Shown here piece after piece: positions 1-11,199 of a DNA stretch of 64,000 nucleotides. The notes under the pieces are model-generated. The model ran no database searches. It was not told the DNA's origin and worked only from the letters and a program-made list of their open reading frames with translations. Each line of letters opens with the position of its first letter. Position 1 is the first letter of the stretch. Made by a program: the position numbers and the translations under genes. The DNA is from Ovis canadensis (lineage: Eukaryota > Chordata > Mammalia > Artiodactyla > Bovidae): assembly GCF_042477335.2 (NCBI RefSeq), contig NC_091246.1:177379001-177443000 (forward strand), given 5' to 3'.

Positions 1-160
1 AAGCTTTTTGAAAAGAAGTTTTCATGTGGTAAGGTATTCAAAAATTACTTGGAAAGCTTATTAAAAATACAACATCCTGGATCTATATTTAGAATTTCTG
101 ATTCAGGATGTAACACAAGATTTTGCATTGTTTAAAAGTCCCTGTGTGACTCAGATGGTA
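1..160. other. Unique AT-rich flank
   Basis: No gene or named repeat seen. The last 12 bases (ctcagatggtaaa region) repeat inside the adjoining SINE at 175-187. Confidence 0.5.
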
Positions 161-368
161 AATTCCCTGGTGGCTCAGATGGTAAAGAATCTACCTGCCA
201 TGCGGAGACCTGGGTTTGATCCCTGGGTTGGGAAGATGCCCTGGAGGAGGGCTTGACAACCCATCCCAGAATTCTTGCCTGGAGAATCCCCATGGACAGA
301 GGCATCTAGCAGGCTGCAGTCCATTGGGTCACAAAGAGTCAACACGACTGCATGACTAGTGACTAACA
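161..368 (+). mobile_element. Bov-tA SINE
   Basis: The tRNA-like head (ccctggtggctcagatggta) is followed by a Bov-A body (cttgcctggagaatcccc) and end (gtcacaaagagtcaacacgact). It is moderately diverged. Confidence 0.92.
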
Positions 369-2185
369 CTGCTACTGGATTTACCCTATGGGGCACAAAG
401 AGGAACTATCAAAGGCCTTAAAACAGGGGAGTGATGTGATTGGTAGACTGCAGAGAAATGTCTCTGACTGCAGCACTGAGGACAGATTTGGGGGAAAGAA
501 GGTGAGGACTGAGAAAAAGACCAGGAGAGAGGCTATGGAAATAAACTGGAAGAGAGAATCTGAGATCTGCAACTGAGGCAACAAATAAGAGAACAGAGAA
601 GGGAAGACATGAGAAGTAGGGACACAAATACTAATAATGCAGAAGATGAACATGTGTATGTGTATCATATGCTCCTATTTTGCTTATAAATTTGTGTATA
701 TATATATGTATGTATAAACACACACACATTTACACAGAAAAAAAGAGAAAAAGAAATGTAACCAGATGTTAAGAGTGGTTATCTCTCAATGATAGGATAT
801 AATGGTGATCTAAAAGATTTTTTTTAATACATGTTTTTCTTCCAAAATGCTCTATAATTAAGCATGGATTACCTTTATGATTAAATTTTTTAAAAAAGAA
901 ACACAGAAGGAGGAACTTCGTTATAAGACAGGAGTTCACAAGGATGATGAGGAAGAGACAGAGGAAATCTATGAAAGAACAACCCAGGCTTCCTGAGGAC
1001 TTGGAAGCAGATTCTGGAGAACCACTTGCACTATTGGTTAACTATGATGTGGCAGGTTAGATGAGACAGGATTTTTCCAGCTCCTACTGTCACCTCATTT
1101 GCCTTTAAAATACAATTAAATAAAAGTTACTACAGATTGATTGATGGCTGGAGTTCTGCTTGCTGGCAAAATGGATAGGATTTGAATTATATATTTATTG
1201 CACATATAATAAATCTAATGCTTTCCTATTTCTTTAAAGATTTTTAACTTTAAAGGAGAGTCAGATATCCACAAGGGAGGAAAAAAATCCATAGTTTTCA
1301 GAATTGACAAGAACATAAGGCTTAGCAAAACCCATGCCAAGTACCACGGCTTGGTAATCTAAGAAAAAATCCAATATATGGAATAGTTCTCCTTAGATTA
1401 GCATATGTTAATTTTGGTTGCATAAAACTTCATTGTTGATTGAAGATTAAATGAGTCAGTGTAATCCATGACTACAAAATGTGGGATAACATCGAATGGA
1501 GCTTTCAGGATGGTCACTATTCCTTCCTTGAATGAACTTCTGATGAAGGTCTTTAGTCATAATTTCATTTTACGAAAGAGGTCCAAAACTTCCCTGGGCT
1601 CCCTAAAGCAAACAGCAGCCCTGAAAAATCTTCACAGTGCTTCTCCACTGACACCCAGCAAGGGAACAGGAGACCTCCTAACCTTCACCTTCAAAGAGGA
1701 ACATCAGGGAGCTTGAAATAGCAGAAGGGCTAGTTACCTCACAGTGTTAACTAAAGATTGCAAGAGAGGTTTTCACTGAAAGCTAGGTTGAGCAAGAGCA
1801 TCACCATATTGGAGGAGGCAAGCGTCAGAAAGAGCAGGGTCAGGCTCTGCCACTGTTCCCAACATAACAAATGGCCCCAGTCAAACTACCAAGAGAGAAA
1901 AGGTTGGTGCATGTGTAGGCAAAGCTTGTAAATAAGAATACAAATGGTGGAGTTTGTGTTTAGAGAATATCAGGACAGAGGTAGAAATTTAAACAGATGA
2001 GTAGCAGACAAGTACATCTCAAGCCAACACTGTGGCAACACTTGCTGTTTGCTGTCTATGACTCAAGAGGTCAAAATATCTCTCTACAGCCCTGTTCTGG
2101 AAAAACAGTTAATAAGTTCAGTGATTCTTATGAACCTTTGCAGAGCAGTCCTGCAAGGGACCTTTATACCTGTAGATATGCAATT
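369..2185. other. Intergenic, mostly unique
   Basis: A tg/ta/ca-rich run at about 690-735 and an old LINE-like tail (listed separately) are the only recognisable content. Open frames at 388-576 and 1468-1716 have no family resemblance I recognise. Confidence 0.5.
755..900 (+). mobile_element. Old LINE-type 3' tail (family not assigned)
   Basis: The pattern gttaagagtggttatctctc, then a T-rich stretch and ctctataattaagcatggattacc, is a widespread old mammalian repeat end. I recognise the pattern but cannot name the family with confidence. Confidence 0.4.
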
Positions 2186-2300
2186 TTTTTTCCCCCCACA
2201 TCATGTGACTTGTGGGATCCTAGTTCCCTGACCAGGGATTGAACCTAGGCTCTCGGCAGTGAAAGAATGGAGTCCTAACCACTGGACCTGCAGGGAATTT
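2186..2300 (-). mobile_element. CHR-type tRNA-Glu-derived SINE
   Basis: The complement of a CHR head: gggatcctagttccctgacc, agggattgaacc, taaccactggacctgcaggg. The T-run at 2186-2193 is the complement of its A-tail. Confidence 0.85.
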
Positions 2301-2329
2301 CTACATATGCAAATCTTCTAAGAATATAT

Positions 2330-2469
2330 GCTGCTGCTGCTGCTGCTAAGTCGCTTCAGTCGTGTCCAACTCTGTGCAACCCCATAAAGGGCAGCCCACC
2401 AGGCTCCCCTGTCCCTGGGATTCTCCAGACAAGAACACTGGAGTGGATTGCCATTTCCTTCTCCAATAT
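2330..2469 (-). mobile_element. Bov-A SINE monomer with target-site duplication
   Basis: The (gct)n run at 2330-2346 is the complement of the AGC tail, followed by aagtcgcttcagtcgtgtcc and gattctccagacaagaacac. The 10-base direct repeat aagaatatat flanks it at 2320-2329 and 2470-2479. Confidence 0.93.
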
Positions 2470-2751
2470 AAGAATATATAAGAATGCCTAAATAGAATTA
2501 GCTGTAAAAAGCATTGGCATTGCATCTCACCAATATTTGTACACTTACTACTACTTTTTAAGTGTATATCAATTTTAATGAGATTAATTCTTAGTAACTT
2601 TGCATAATTGATATTTTCTCACAACACATACCAAAAAATGGGTCAACTGTGGTGTGAGGAACTGTGAAACTTCCCTGCTCAAAAAACTAGGAATGCCTGT
2701 CTTAAATAATTTACAATTATCAATATAAGACAGTAAGAGAACTGATAATAG

Positions 2752-2890
2752 CTTAGAGATGTAGTTCTTAGATTTGGTTATACATTTTAATTACCTGGGG
2801 GGCTCTTTAAAAACCCAATGCCCAGGTCACACTCCATACCAATTAAATCAGGATCTGTGAGGTGAGACCCCAGCATCAGATCATTTAAAG
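2752..2890 (+). mobile_element. MER5/hAT-Charlie-like DNA transposon remnant
   Basis: The blocks gtagttcttagatttggtta, aattacctggggggctcttt and agaccccagcatcag match the common nonautonomous hAT pattern. It is old and has lost its ends. Confidence 0.6.
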
Positions 2891-3306
2891 CACATATATT
2901 CCCATTTTAATTTCTTTGAAAACTGAGGAGATGCACATGAGAAACATTTGTATGTATAAAAAAGTATAGACAATGAAAAGTAAGTCTCCTCCAACCTCTT
3001 ATTTCAACATCTATTATCTTTTCAGACACCACAACTATGACCAGCTTCTTGGCAACAATGCACAGATATCCCAAGCATATGTAAGCATAAACATTGATAT
3101 TCTTATTGTTACATGAATTGTTAACAATTATCTTCACCAAACATACAACTTCTACCATATGAATGGATGTAGCATAAAGGTGTGAGCCCATGAGTTTTCA
3201 AAGAAAGAAGCTGCTAAGCTGAGCAGAATCAGTTCTTTCTAGGTTTTGCATAAATATTCTTTTGCTATATGTTTATTAATTTTGCCATCTGTTAGCACTC
3301 GGTGAT
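2891..3306. other. Intergenic, unique
   Basis: AT-rich sequence. The minus frame at 2907-3191 resembles no family I know. Nothing else seen. Confidence 0.5.
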
Positions 3307-3317
3307 AGACAAGCAGT

Positions 3318-3586
3318 TGCTGCTGCTAAGTCGCTTCAGTCGTGTCTGACTCTGTGCGAAACTGTGGACGGCAGCCCACCAGGCTCCCCCGTCCCTGGGA
3401 TTCTCCAGGCAAGAACACTGGAGTGGGTTGCCAGTTCCTTCTCCAATGCATGAAGTGAAAAGTAAAAGTGAAGTTGCTCAGTCGTGTCCGACTCTTAGCA
3501 ACCCCATGGACTGCAGCCCACTAGGCTCCTCCGTCCATGGGATTTTCCAGGCAAGAGTACTGGAGTGGGGTGCCATTGCCTTCTCC
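3318..3586 (-). mobile_element. Bov-A2 SINE dimer with target-site duplication
   Basis: A complement of two tandem Bov-A monomers after a tgctgctgc tail. The perfect 11-base repeat agacaagcagt occurs at 3307-3317 and 3587-3597, so this is a recent, intact insertion. Confidence 0.96.
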
Positions 3587-3654
3587 AGACAAGCAGTAGT
3601 AGAAACCAAAGTTTAAAAAGCACTTTGAGAGATAAACTTTAGTTTGAGAGGGAA

Positions 3655-3812
3655 GGGAAAGTCACTCAGTCATGTCCGATTCTTTGTCACCCCACTTCTA
3701 AGCCAGAATACTGGATTGGGTAGCCTTTCCCTTCTCCAGGGAATCTTCCCAACCCAGGGATTGAACCCAGGTCTCCTGCATTGCAGGCAGATTCTTTACC
3801 AGCTGAGCCACA
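3655..3812 (-). mobile_element. Bov-tA SINE, internally deleted
   Basis: The blocks agtcactcagtcatgtccga, gaatcttcccaacccaggga and gattctttaccagctgagcc are in order. The Bov-A middle (accaggctcc...) is missing. Confidence 0.9.
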
Positions 3813-4228
3813 AGTTTGAGAAGATTCTATCAATTATCTTACTTTTTATGCAAATGCACACCGCTGTTAGAATTCAACCTTGGAACTAGTTTGAGAGCAA
3901 TTGCCTTGAAGGATTCAGAGCAGTGCTTGAGTGAGGGAGACAGAAAGGGGTAGAAAAGGAAAGGATGATTTGTCCTGGATCCATCCCTAGAAGAAGACAA
4001 GAAAAGTCAGGTCCCAGGAGTTTCCAAGATTAATTCGAATTTGTTCAAAATCCATGTCTTTATCTTTTTATTCCTCTGGCTGTCTCTGGGCCTCCCCTTT
4101 TAACAACCCACCGCCCACTGTTCACCTTTAAGGTCAGGGGCAAAGTCTTAGAACCAGTGCATCCTTAATGTCTAACACAGTATTTGTTCTGAAATGTAAG
4201 ATCCTCAGGAGCAGAGTCATCCCATTTG

Positions 4229-4441
4229 TGAGTGCTAAGTCACTTCAGAGTCCAATTCTTTGCAACTCCATGGACTGTAACCCACCAGGCTCCTCTGTCC
4301 ATGGGATTCTCCAGGCAAGAATACTGGAGTGGGTTGTCATGTGCTTCTCTAGAGGATCTTTCTGACCCAGGGATCAAACCCGTATCCCTTACGACTTCTG
4401 CCTGCTGATTCTTTACCACTAGCGCCACCTGGGAAGCCCAT
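4229..4441 (-). mobile_element. Bov-tA SINE
   Basis: It runs from gtgagtgctaagtcacttca through ccaggctcctctgtccatgg to the complemented head gcgccacctgggaagccca. Confidence 0.94.
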
Positions 4442-5559
4442 CTATTGACAAAAGGGACTGCCCCTTAAGCTGCTGTGAGAAATAAGTGTGGGTGATTGAG
4501 AATAAGACCAAGGGGAATCTGCAGATGTCAACAAAGAAAATGTTGTCCCAAGAATTTTCAAGGAAAGAACACGGAAATCAGAAAGACCAGGTTCAAATTC
4601 CAGTGCTGGCACTATCTACTTGACCTTCAGCTGGGCAATCTTCATGGCTGCTGAAATGTGTTCTCTGAAGCTTTGGTTTCCTTGGAGATATGGTGTGGGT
4701 AGGGACATTGTGAGAAAGTGGCCACATGCATCAGGCCTGGCGATCTTGCCTCATTTCATTCAAAACAGTTCTGTTTTTATCATGTTGGGAGTTCCCCATA
4801 ACATCTCGTTTGAACAAAATTTTTCTTGCTCTGAATTTGGTAAAAATTCACTAGACAGATCATTTCTGAGATTTCTTCTGGCTCAAACATTCTAAGATTC
4901 AGTAATTTCTAGACTTCGAGAACATGAAATTAATATTTCAGACTCCTGAATTTTCAAATCGGTTTCTTCTTTGGCTTTGGAATTAATCATTTTCTAGAAG
5001 TGCCGTCTATGAGAATAACATTCTCATACTGGCACTCTAAATGCACATAGGCATAAAAGCCTTAATAGCTTTTCATGATTTACCAGGAAAATCAATCATT
5101 CTCTTTTCTGCTCAGATTTGTAAAACAGCAAGTGGGATTTACTAGGCATATGAATGGCCTACAAAATCTTACTTTCCCAGCGAAAATTTCCAGTGAAAAT
5201 CAAAATGTGGAAAATATTTTTTGCTTCCCCCAATATCCCAACAAGCAGAGGAGGAAGCACACTTTTCTGATAGCTCCCCCTTCACTTCATTTATAGATAA
5301 CAAATGAGAGAGACGCTATCCTAATAGAAATCAGGAGACTCAAGGATTAATGATTGATATTTTCCCTGGAGCTGACTGACTCCCCAACCCTGTCAGAGGC
5401 GGGCTCTCCCTCCAGCAGCTCTCCTGCATCACTGATAATACTGCCTCACACAGAGAAATAGCAGCGGCTACAGTGGCCACTCTCGTTTTCAAATTCTCAG
5501 ATGCTAGGACTTAGTGAAAATTGAGATTCCTGAGTGTTTTGGCAGGCATATTGGACCAG
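4442..5559. other. Intergenic, unique apart from one MIR
   Basis: I see no exon or regulatory motif I can support. The frame at 4620-4895 overlaps the MIR remnant and is not a gene. Confidence 0.5.
4570..4720 (+). mobile_element. MIR SINE remnant
   Basis: The blocks aaagaccaggttcaaattcc, then gtgctggcactatctacttgacc and ctctgaagctttggtttcc, follow the MIR core. Confidence 0.6.
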
Positions 5560-5690
5560 CATCTAGGACAGCTGAGTTCTGGCTTTGGTTTGACTGTGTG
5601 ACTTGCCTTAGTCTCAGAGATGGGAATAATAATCCTGGTTCTACAAAGCTCAAGGGGTCACCATGAGATGAGATGCAAGAAGTTTCATTT
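5560..5690 (+). mobile_element. MIR SINE remnant
   Basis: The sequence tgactgtgtgacttgcctta, gtctcagagatgggaataata and caaggggtcaccatgagat follows the MIR core and its 3' part. Confidence 0.65.
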
Positions 5691-5694
5691 CTGT

Positions 5695-6010
5695 AGGTTG
5701 TCTTGGCACTTGTGACTCTAACAAAATACTGGAGACAAGGCAGTGTCTTAAACAACAGTCATTCACTTCTTTTCAGTTCTAGAGGCTGGAAAGTCCAAGA
5801 TCAAGGTCATGGCAGATTCAGTTATTGGTAAGGGCTCTCCTCCTGACTTACAGAAAGCCACCTTGCTATTCCTTCACATCGAAGGAGAGAGAATGTGTGT
5901 GTTCTGGTCTCCTCTTCCCAAAAGGACACTAATCCCATCATAGGGCCTTTACCCTCATGACCTGATCTAAATTTAATGACCTCCCAAAGGCGCCATCTCT
6001 AATAATATGT
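5695..6010 (+). mobile_element. Old LTR-like repeat (family not assigned)
   Basis: The blocks aacaaaatactggagacaag, cagttctagaggctggaaag and tgacctgatctaaatttaat match a common old mammalian LTR pattern. A related copy lies at 25660-26090. Confidence 0.5.
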
Positions 6011-6033
6011 TTTTAAATGTATCTTGGCTCAAT

Positions 6034-6200
6034 TTGTTTATTTTTTATATTTACTTTTTGGCCACCCACATGTGGGATCTTAGTTCCCCAACCAGGGATC
6101 AAACCCTTACCCGCTGCAGTGGAAGCTTAACCACTTAAAATGGAGTGATTAAGCAGTTAAACATAGAGTGACTAAGCCAACTGGACCATCAGGAAAGTAC
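6034..6200 (-). mobile_element. CHR-type SINE
   Basis: The blocks tttggccacccacatgtggg, atcttagttccccaaccagg and actggaccatcagga are interrupted near 6130-6175 by a short duplication around aaccacttaaaatggagtga. Confidence 0.8.
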
Positions 6201-7304
6201 CAACCCCAACTCTAAATATTATCACTTTAGTGGTTAGGCATCAGCATATGAACTAGCGGGGCAGGGACAGCAGGGATACATTGAGTTCATACTCAAGGCG
6301 AAGCACTGTAGAAATTACCCATGTGTCAAAGAGTATGGAATGATCTGATCAGCATTTATCCCAACCTCTCTAGGATTCAATACTGTACTGTAGGGCCTAG
6401 AAGTTAAAAATGACATGCCTCAGATAACCTTGCAACCAGTGGTCTGGTGTGATTGGGTTTTGCCAATCACATACATTTATGAGAGACTTGAGCGCGGGCT
6501 TGGTTGTAGTGAAGAGCCTGGGTTTTGCTGGTGCCAGCTGTTACAGGAGTGGCCTGGTTTTGCAGCAAGCTGCTGGAGAGGCAGCCTCTGGATGAGAAAG
6601 ACAGTTTAATAATTGTGGTTGACCAGCTATTCCTTTGTCAGCCTGATTCTGAACTATGGCCTTGGGAGTCTCCTTGGAAGCTCTGCCTATAGTGAGTTCC
6701 CTCCATCCCCCCAGTGATTCTGTAAACTATGTAACAATCAGCTATGAATCCTGCCTTAAGATCACTAGAGTCAAGAGATAGTTCTGCTTTTCCTAATTCA
6801 GTTGCTGGGAAGAAACAGGACTTCAGAGAGAGGTGGGAAAAGGTCTACCAATTTTCATATTGACATTTAAGAGATGTTTAAAAATTATGTATGAATAAGC
6901 GCAGAGTGTCTCAGGACAGACAGGCAGAATTTGATTGAGGAAGTAACCTATGGATAAATCTTAAAGATCCTTGTATGTTTTGCTAAGATCATTATGCCCT
7001 TAGTTTGCAGCTGATAGAAAGCAACACATTCATGTGCGTGTTTCTGAACGGTCAGCCAGGATAAGCTAGAATTACATATAACCCCAGAATCATAGTGGCT
7101 TATAGTAGGGAAGGCTTACTTCTCTTGCATTCTTTCCACCTGTCTGATACAGTTAGGCTCCAGCTAGGACCCTTTAATAGAGCACCTACTACCTGGAACT
7201 GTGCAGGTCTCATAGCAAAGGGGAAAAGAAGTTAGAAAAACCCACATGGTTTGTGACAACAGGTCATGATACCATGCAAAATAAACCAGACAGAGAAAGG
7301 ATCT
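6201..7304. other. Intergenic, unique
   Basis: I see no named repeat or gene. The frame 6415-6609 is isolated and has no splice or family support. Confidence 0.5.
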
Positions 7305-7735
7305 AAAAAAGGTAATGACCTGTATGGAAAAAGAATCTAAAAAAGAGGGGATATATGTACATGTGTAACTGATTCACTTTGCTGTACAACAGAAACTAAC
7401 ACGGCATGGTAAATCAACTATGCTGCTGCTGCTGCTAAGTCGCTTCAGTCGTGTCCAACTCTGTGTGACCTCAGAGACGGCAGACCACCAGGCTCCCCCA
7501 TCCCTGGGATTCTCCAGGCAAGAACACTGGAGTGGGTTGCCATTTCCTTCTCCAATGCATTAAAGTGAAAAGTGAAAAGGAAGTCGCTCAGTCGTGTCCG
7601 ACCTCAGCGACCATGGACTGCAGCCTACCATGCTTCTCCATCCATGGGATTTTCCAGGCAAGAGTACTGGAGTGGGTTGCCATTGCCTTCTCCATATCAA
7701 CTATACTCCATAAAAATTAATTTTTTAAAAAAGAA
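7305..7735 (+). mobile_element. Artiodactyl L1 3' end, split by a SINE
   Basis: The block aagaggggatatatgtacat, then ctgattcactttgctgtaca and gaaactaacacggcatggta, continues after the SINE with tactccataaaaattaattt. This is the familiar L1 3' terminus. Confidence 0.85.
7421..7695 (-). mobile_element. Bov-A2 SINE inserted in L1 3' end, with target-site duplication
   Basis: Two complemented Bov-A monomers with a (tgc)n start. The repeat atcaacta flanks it at 7413-7420 and 7696-7703, restoring the L1 sequence when the SINE is removed. Confidence 0.95.
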
Positions 7736-7984
7736 CTACATGTTGAAGTTTTGCTAACTTTGTTTAAAAGTCCTAAAAATAATTGCACCCAGTGAAACCT
7801 CAAATAAATATTCATACATTTTATAATTAAAAAGAGAAAAGATTGAAGAGATAACATACTAACATTGAATTCTTATTCGTTCCACAATACTAAGCACTTA
7901 TTATTCACCATACATCTTCTGGGCTGGCTCCAGCATGGAGTGGTCCAGAAGATGGACAAGGTCTTTGGTTTCATGGAGTCTTTA

Positions 7985-8165
7985 GGTTAATAGGTACTTA
8001 TTATGTGTCATGTGCTGTTATAAACACCTTTCCATGTATTTTCTCATTTACTCTCCCTACTAATATTAGCCATAGCTTACAGATTAGTAAATTGAGAAGT
8101 AAAATACTTTGACCAAATCCAGACAGAAAGTGGCAGACCAAATCTGCACCAAGGCAGAATTCCAC
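7985..8165 (-). mobile_element. MIR SINE remnant
   Basis: The complement of the MIR 3' half: tattatgtgtcatgtgctgt, ttctcatttactctccctac, cagattagtaaattgagaag, then agtggcagaccaaatctgc. Confidence 0.65.
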
Positions 8166-8230
8166 TTGCTGACCATCATAGTAAATCATCACTCAGTTGA
8201 AACCATACTAGGTAAGCATGATGGAGACCT

Positions 8231-8262
8231 GGGGGCTGGAGAAAGGGGTGGGGGGTGGGGGG
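8231..8262 (+). repeat. G-rich run, possible G-quadruplex
   Basis: At least four G tracts of 4-6 bases with single-base spacers (ggggtggggggtggggggcc at the right end). Structure is only predicted. Confidence 0.5.
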
Positions 8263-8612
8263 CCTCAAAAGAGAGAGAACAAGGAGAAATACCTGGGTTT
8301 GATTATAGAGTAGATATGAGTAGTGAAGGAGATGGATCTCAGAGATGTTAGGACACTTGGCAGGTGAGTTAAATGGATTAACTCACCTTTAACTAACATA
8401 AGTGCATCAGAGAAAGCCCATTTGTAAGGGACAATAGTGACCTTGATATGGGACACATACATTTGAGATTCCTATGTGAGGCATCTAGATTTATTTTGGA
8501 AAAGCTAGTTTAAAATTTAGGGGTGGCAAAGTGAGAAATAGAAGTATAGGGTAACTTGGTTGTGTAGGATTTTCACTGATGTCATGAAGCAGAGAGGAGA
8601 TGGTCTCCCAGG

Positions 8613-8634
8613 CATGTGTGTGTGTGTGTGTGTG
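8613..8634 (+). repeat. (TG)n microsatellite
   Basis: About ten TG units directly next to the Bov-tA end. Confidence 0.9.
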
Positions 8635-8824
8635 TTCATTTGTGTCCAACTCTTTGTGATCCCATGAACTATAGCCTACCAGGCTCCTGTCCATGGAATT
8701 TTCCAGGCAAGAATACTGGAATGGGTTGCCATTTCCTACTCCAGGGGATCTTCCCCACCTGGGTCTCAAACCTGTGTCTCTTGCAACTCCTGCCTTAGCA
8801 GGTGGATTCATTATCACTGCGACA
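8635..8824 (-). mobile_element. Bov-tA SINE
   Basis: The blocks tttgtgtccaactctttgtg, ggcaagaatactggaatggg and ggatcttccccacctgggtc run to the head complement near 8815. Confidence 0.93.
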
Positions 8825-9332
8825 CATAGATTAGTTTAAAAAGGTTAAAGAGTTGATGCTTAACTGCTATAGCCAGAGGAATATGTCCAATTGTACAAAT
8901 CAGAGAGTAACTCAGTGGATTTTTTCCTGTAGTTGGGGAGAAGATTTCTCAGATGAGGCTCTATTTGGAAGTTACCCACTTTCTGTCAAAATTCATTTAG
9001 TAACAGGCAGCTGGATGGGGCATTTTGCCAAACAGGTACTATAGAAGCATAAACCTCTTCCTTCTTCATAATTGCATGGATTTTTACTGCAGCTAAAAGG
9101 AACAGAAATTAAATAGTGAGGAAAAAAGAGTTGACATATGCTCTATACTTAGTGTCAGAATTAGAAAAACATCTGGAATATCAACCATGCTATAAGCAGA
9201 TAAATATTTGGGTGCATAAAATTATTAAATATCAATCCGAGTAGATACCCAAAATAATCATCAAACTTAGAGCTATTCTGAGGGTCTGATGTGAAGGAAA
9301 GGAAGCAATTCCTTTGAGCCACCTATATTAAA
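8825..9332. other. Intergenic, unique
   Basis: AT-rich; no gene or named repeat seen. The frame 8853-9044 is isolated. Confidence 0.5.
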
Positions 9333-9457
9333 AAATTTTTTTTAGTGTTTTGACCACACCCCATGACATATGGCAGCTTAGTTCCCTGACCAGGGATGGA
9401 AACTGCACCCCCTACATTGCAAGGCAGCATCTTAACTACTGGACCACAAGGAAAGAC
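9333..9457 (-). mobile_element. CHR-type SINE
   Basis: The blocks gcttagttccctgaccaggg and tcttaactactggaccacaag follow a T-rich start. Confidence 0.85.
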
Positions 9458-9710
9458 CCTGAGCCACCTACAATAAAGGTTTCCCCAATGCCCTTGTTTG
9501 GGTGAATATGAGTTATACCTGAAGGGACTGAAATATCAGATTTTTGAAAGCTGAAAACCTGTTATGTTTTGGTTCTTCACAGTTTTTCTGCTGTGTTGGT
9601 CCAGAATCTATCTTTATCCTTGGCGCCTATCTTCTCTCTTTCTGGGAATGACCCTTTTCTGTCATGCAAATGTCAGATAAGTATCCAAACGTTTTCTTTA
9701 GGAGAATCTA

Positions 9711-10850
9711 GAGATCAAATTGCCAACATCTGCTGGATCATGGAAAAAGCAAGAGAGTTCCAGAAAAACATCTATTTCTGCTTTATTGATTATGCCAAAG
9801 CCTTTGACTGTGTGGCTCACAATAAACTGCGGAAAATTCTGAAAGAAATGGGAATACCAGACCACCTAACCTGCCTCTTGAGAAATCTGTATGCAGGACA
9901 GGAAGCAACAGTTAGAACTGGACATGGAACAACAGATTGGTTCTAAATAGGAAAAGGAGTACATCAAGGCTGTATGTTGTACTCCTGCTTATTTAACTTA
10001 TATGCAGAGTGCCTCATGAGAAACGCTGGACTGGAAGAAACACAAGCTGGAATCAAGTGTGCCGGGAGAAATATCAATAATCTCAGATATGCCTTATGGC
10101 AGAAAGTGAAGAGGAACTAAAAAGCCTCTTGATGAAAGTAAAAGAGGAGAGTGAAAAAGTTGGCTTAAAGCTCAACATTCAGAAAATGCAGACCATGGCA
10201 TCCGGTCCCATCACTTAATGGGAAATAGATGGGGAAACAGTGGAAACAGTGTCAGACTTTATTTTTGGGGGCTCCAAAATCACTGCAGATGGTGATTGCA
10301 GCCATGAAATTAAAAGACGCTTACTCCTTGGAAGAAAAGTTATAACCAACCAAGACAGCGTATTCAAAAGCAGAGACATTACTTTGCTGACTAAGGTCCG
10401 TCTAGTCAAGGCTATGGTTTTTCCAGTAGTCATGTATGGATGTGAGAGTTGGACTGTGAAGAAGGCTGAGCGCCGAAGAATTGATGCTATTGAACTGTGG
10501 TGTCGGAGAAGACTCTTGAGAGTCCCTTGGACTGCAAGGAGATCCAACCAGTCCATTCTGAAGGAGATCAACCCTGGGATTTCTTTGGAAGGAATGATGC
10601 TAAAGCTGAAACTCCAGTACTTTGGCCACCTCATGCGAAGAGTTGACTCATGGGAAAAGACCCTGATGCTGGGAGGGATTGGGGGCAGGCAGAGAAGGGG
10701 ACAACCGAGGATGAGATGGCTGGATGGCATCAGTGACTCGATGGACATGAGTCTGAGTGAACTCCGGGAGTTGGTGATGGACAGGGAGGCCTGGCGTGCT
10801 GCGATTCATAGGGTCACAAACAGTTGGACACGACTGAGCGACTGAACTGA
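9711..10850 (+). mobile_element. BovB LINE, 3' part of ORF2, disabled
   Basis: The reverse-transcriptase region is recognisable by CFIDYAKAFDCV (RT motif A) at about 9777-9815 and the C-terminal frame at 10240-10845. The first frame ends at a TAA near 9944 (after GTTDWF). Around 10085-10100 about 14 bases are missing where the YADD codons should follow LRYA, so the catalytic Asp pair is lost. The 3' end gactgagcgactgaactgac is present. The minus frames here are shadows. Confidence 0.95.
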
Positions 10851-10865
10851 CTGGCTGACTGTACA

Positions 10866-11021
10866 TAGCAAGGCTTGTATGTAGACTGAAATACTAAGTA
10901 AAAAAGTTGGGCTTTCCTGGTGGCTCCAATGGTAAAGAATCTGCCTGTAATGTGAGAGATCCAGGTTTGATCCCGAGAACCTTGAATGTAGCAAGGCTTA
11001 TATGTAGACTGAAATGTTAAG
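10866..11021 (+). repeat. 33-base direct duplication flanking a SINE fragment
   Basis: The block agcaaggctt.tatgtagactgaaat..taag occurs at 10866-10898 and 10989-11021 with about four differences. Between the copies lies a truncated Bov-tA. Confidence 0.85.
10909..10981 (+). mobile_element. Bov-tA SINE, head only
   Basis: The tRNA-like head gggctttcctggtggctcca to ccaggtttgatcccgag is present and the Bov-A body is absent. Confidence 0.85.
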
Positions 11022-11199
11022 CGAACAGACTAGTAATATAAATTCTATGTTTTGGCAAAGAGTGTCCCTGAATTGCTAAATAAATTCTTCACCCTAAAGC
11101 AAGAATAGAATTGTCCTGTACTTGGAAACTGTGGCTCGTTCTTGAGAGATGCATGTGAATTCTCATCTAAACAATTATTCATAAGAGATTGATGCTAAA

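Larger units (their letters stand above)
7736..8612. other. Intergenic, unique with one MIR
   Basis: Apart from the MIR at 7985-8165 and a G-rich run at 8231-8262, nothing recognisable. The frames at 8001-8462 are chance. Confidence 0.5.

Noticed and set aside
2186..2300. tRNA gene signal in the tRNA-like heads of CHR and Bov-tA SINEs
   Set aside because: They carry box-like sequence but are SINE-derived, diverged, and followed by SINE bodies.
3318..3586. CRISPR-like regular repeats
   Set aside because: The repeated blocks are tandem Bov-A monomers with an AGC tail; the genome is mammalian.
10215..10748. 177-codon minus-strand frame
   Set aside because: It is the antisense of the BovB ORF2 C-terminal region; the same frame recurs over other BovB copies (32387-32941, 59930-60538).
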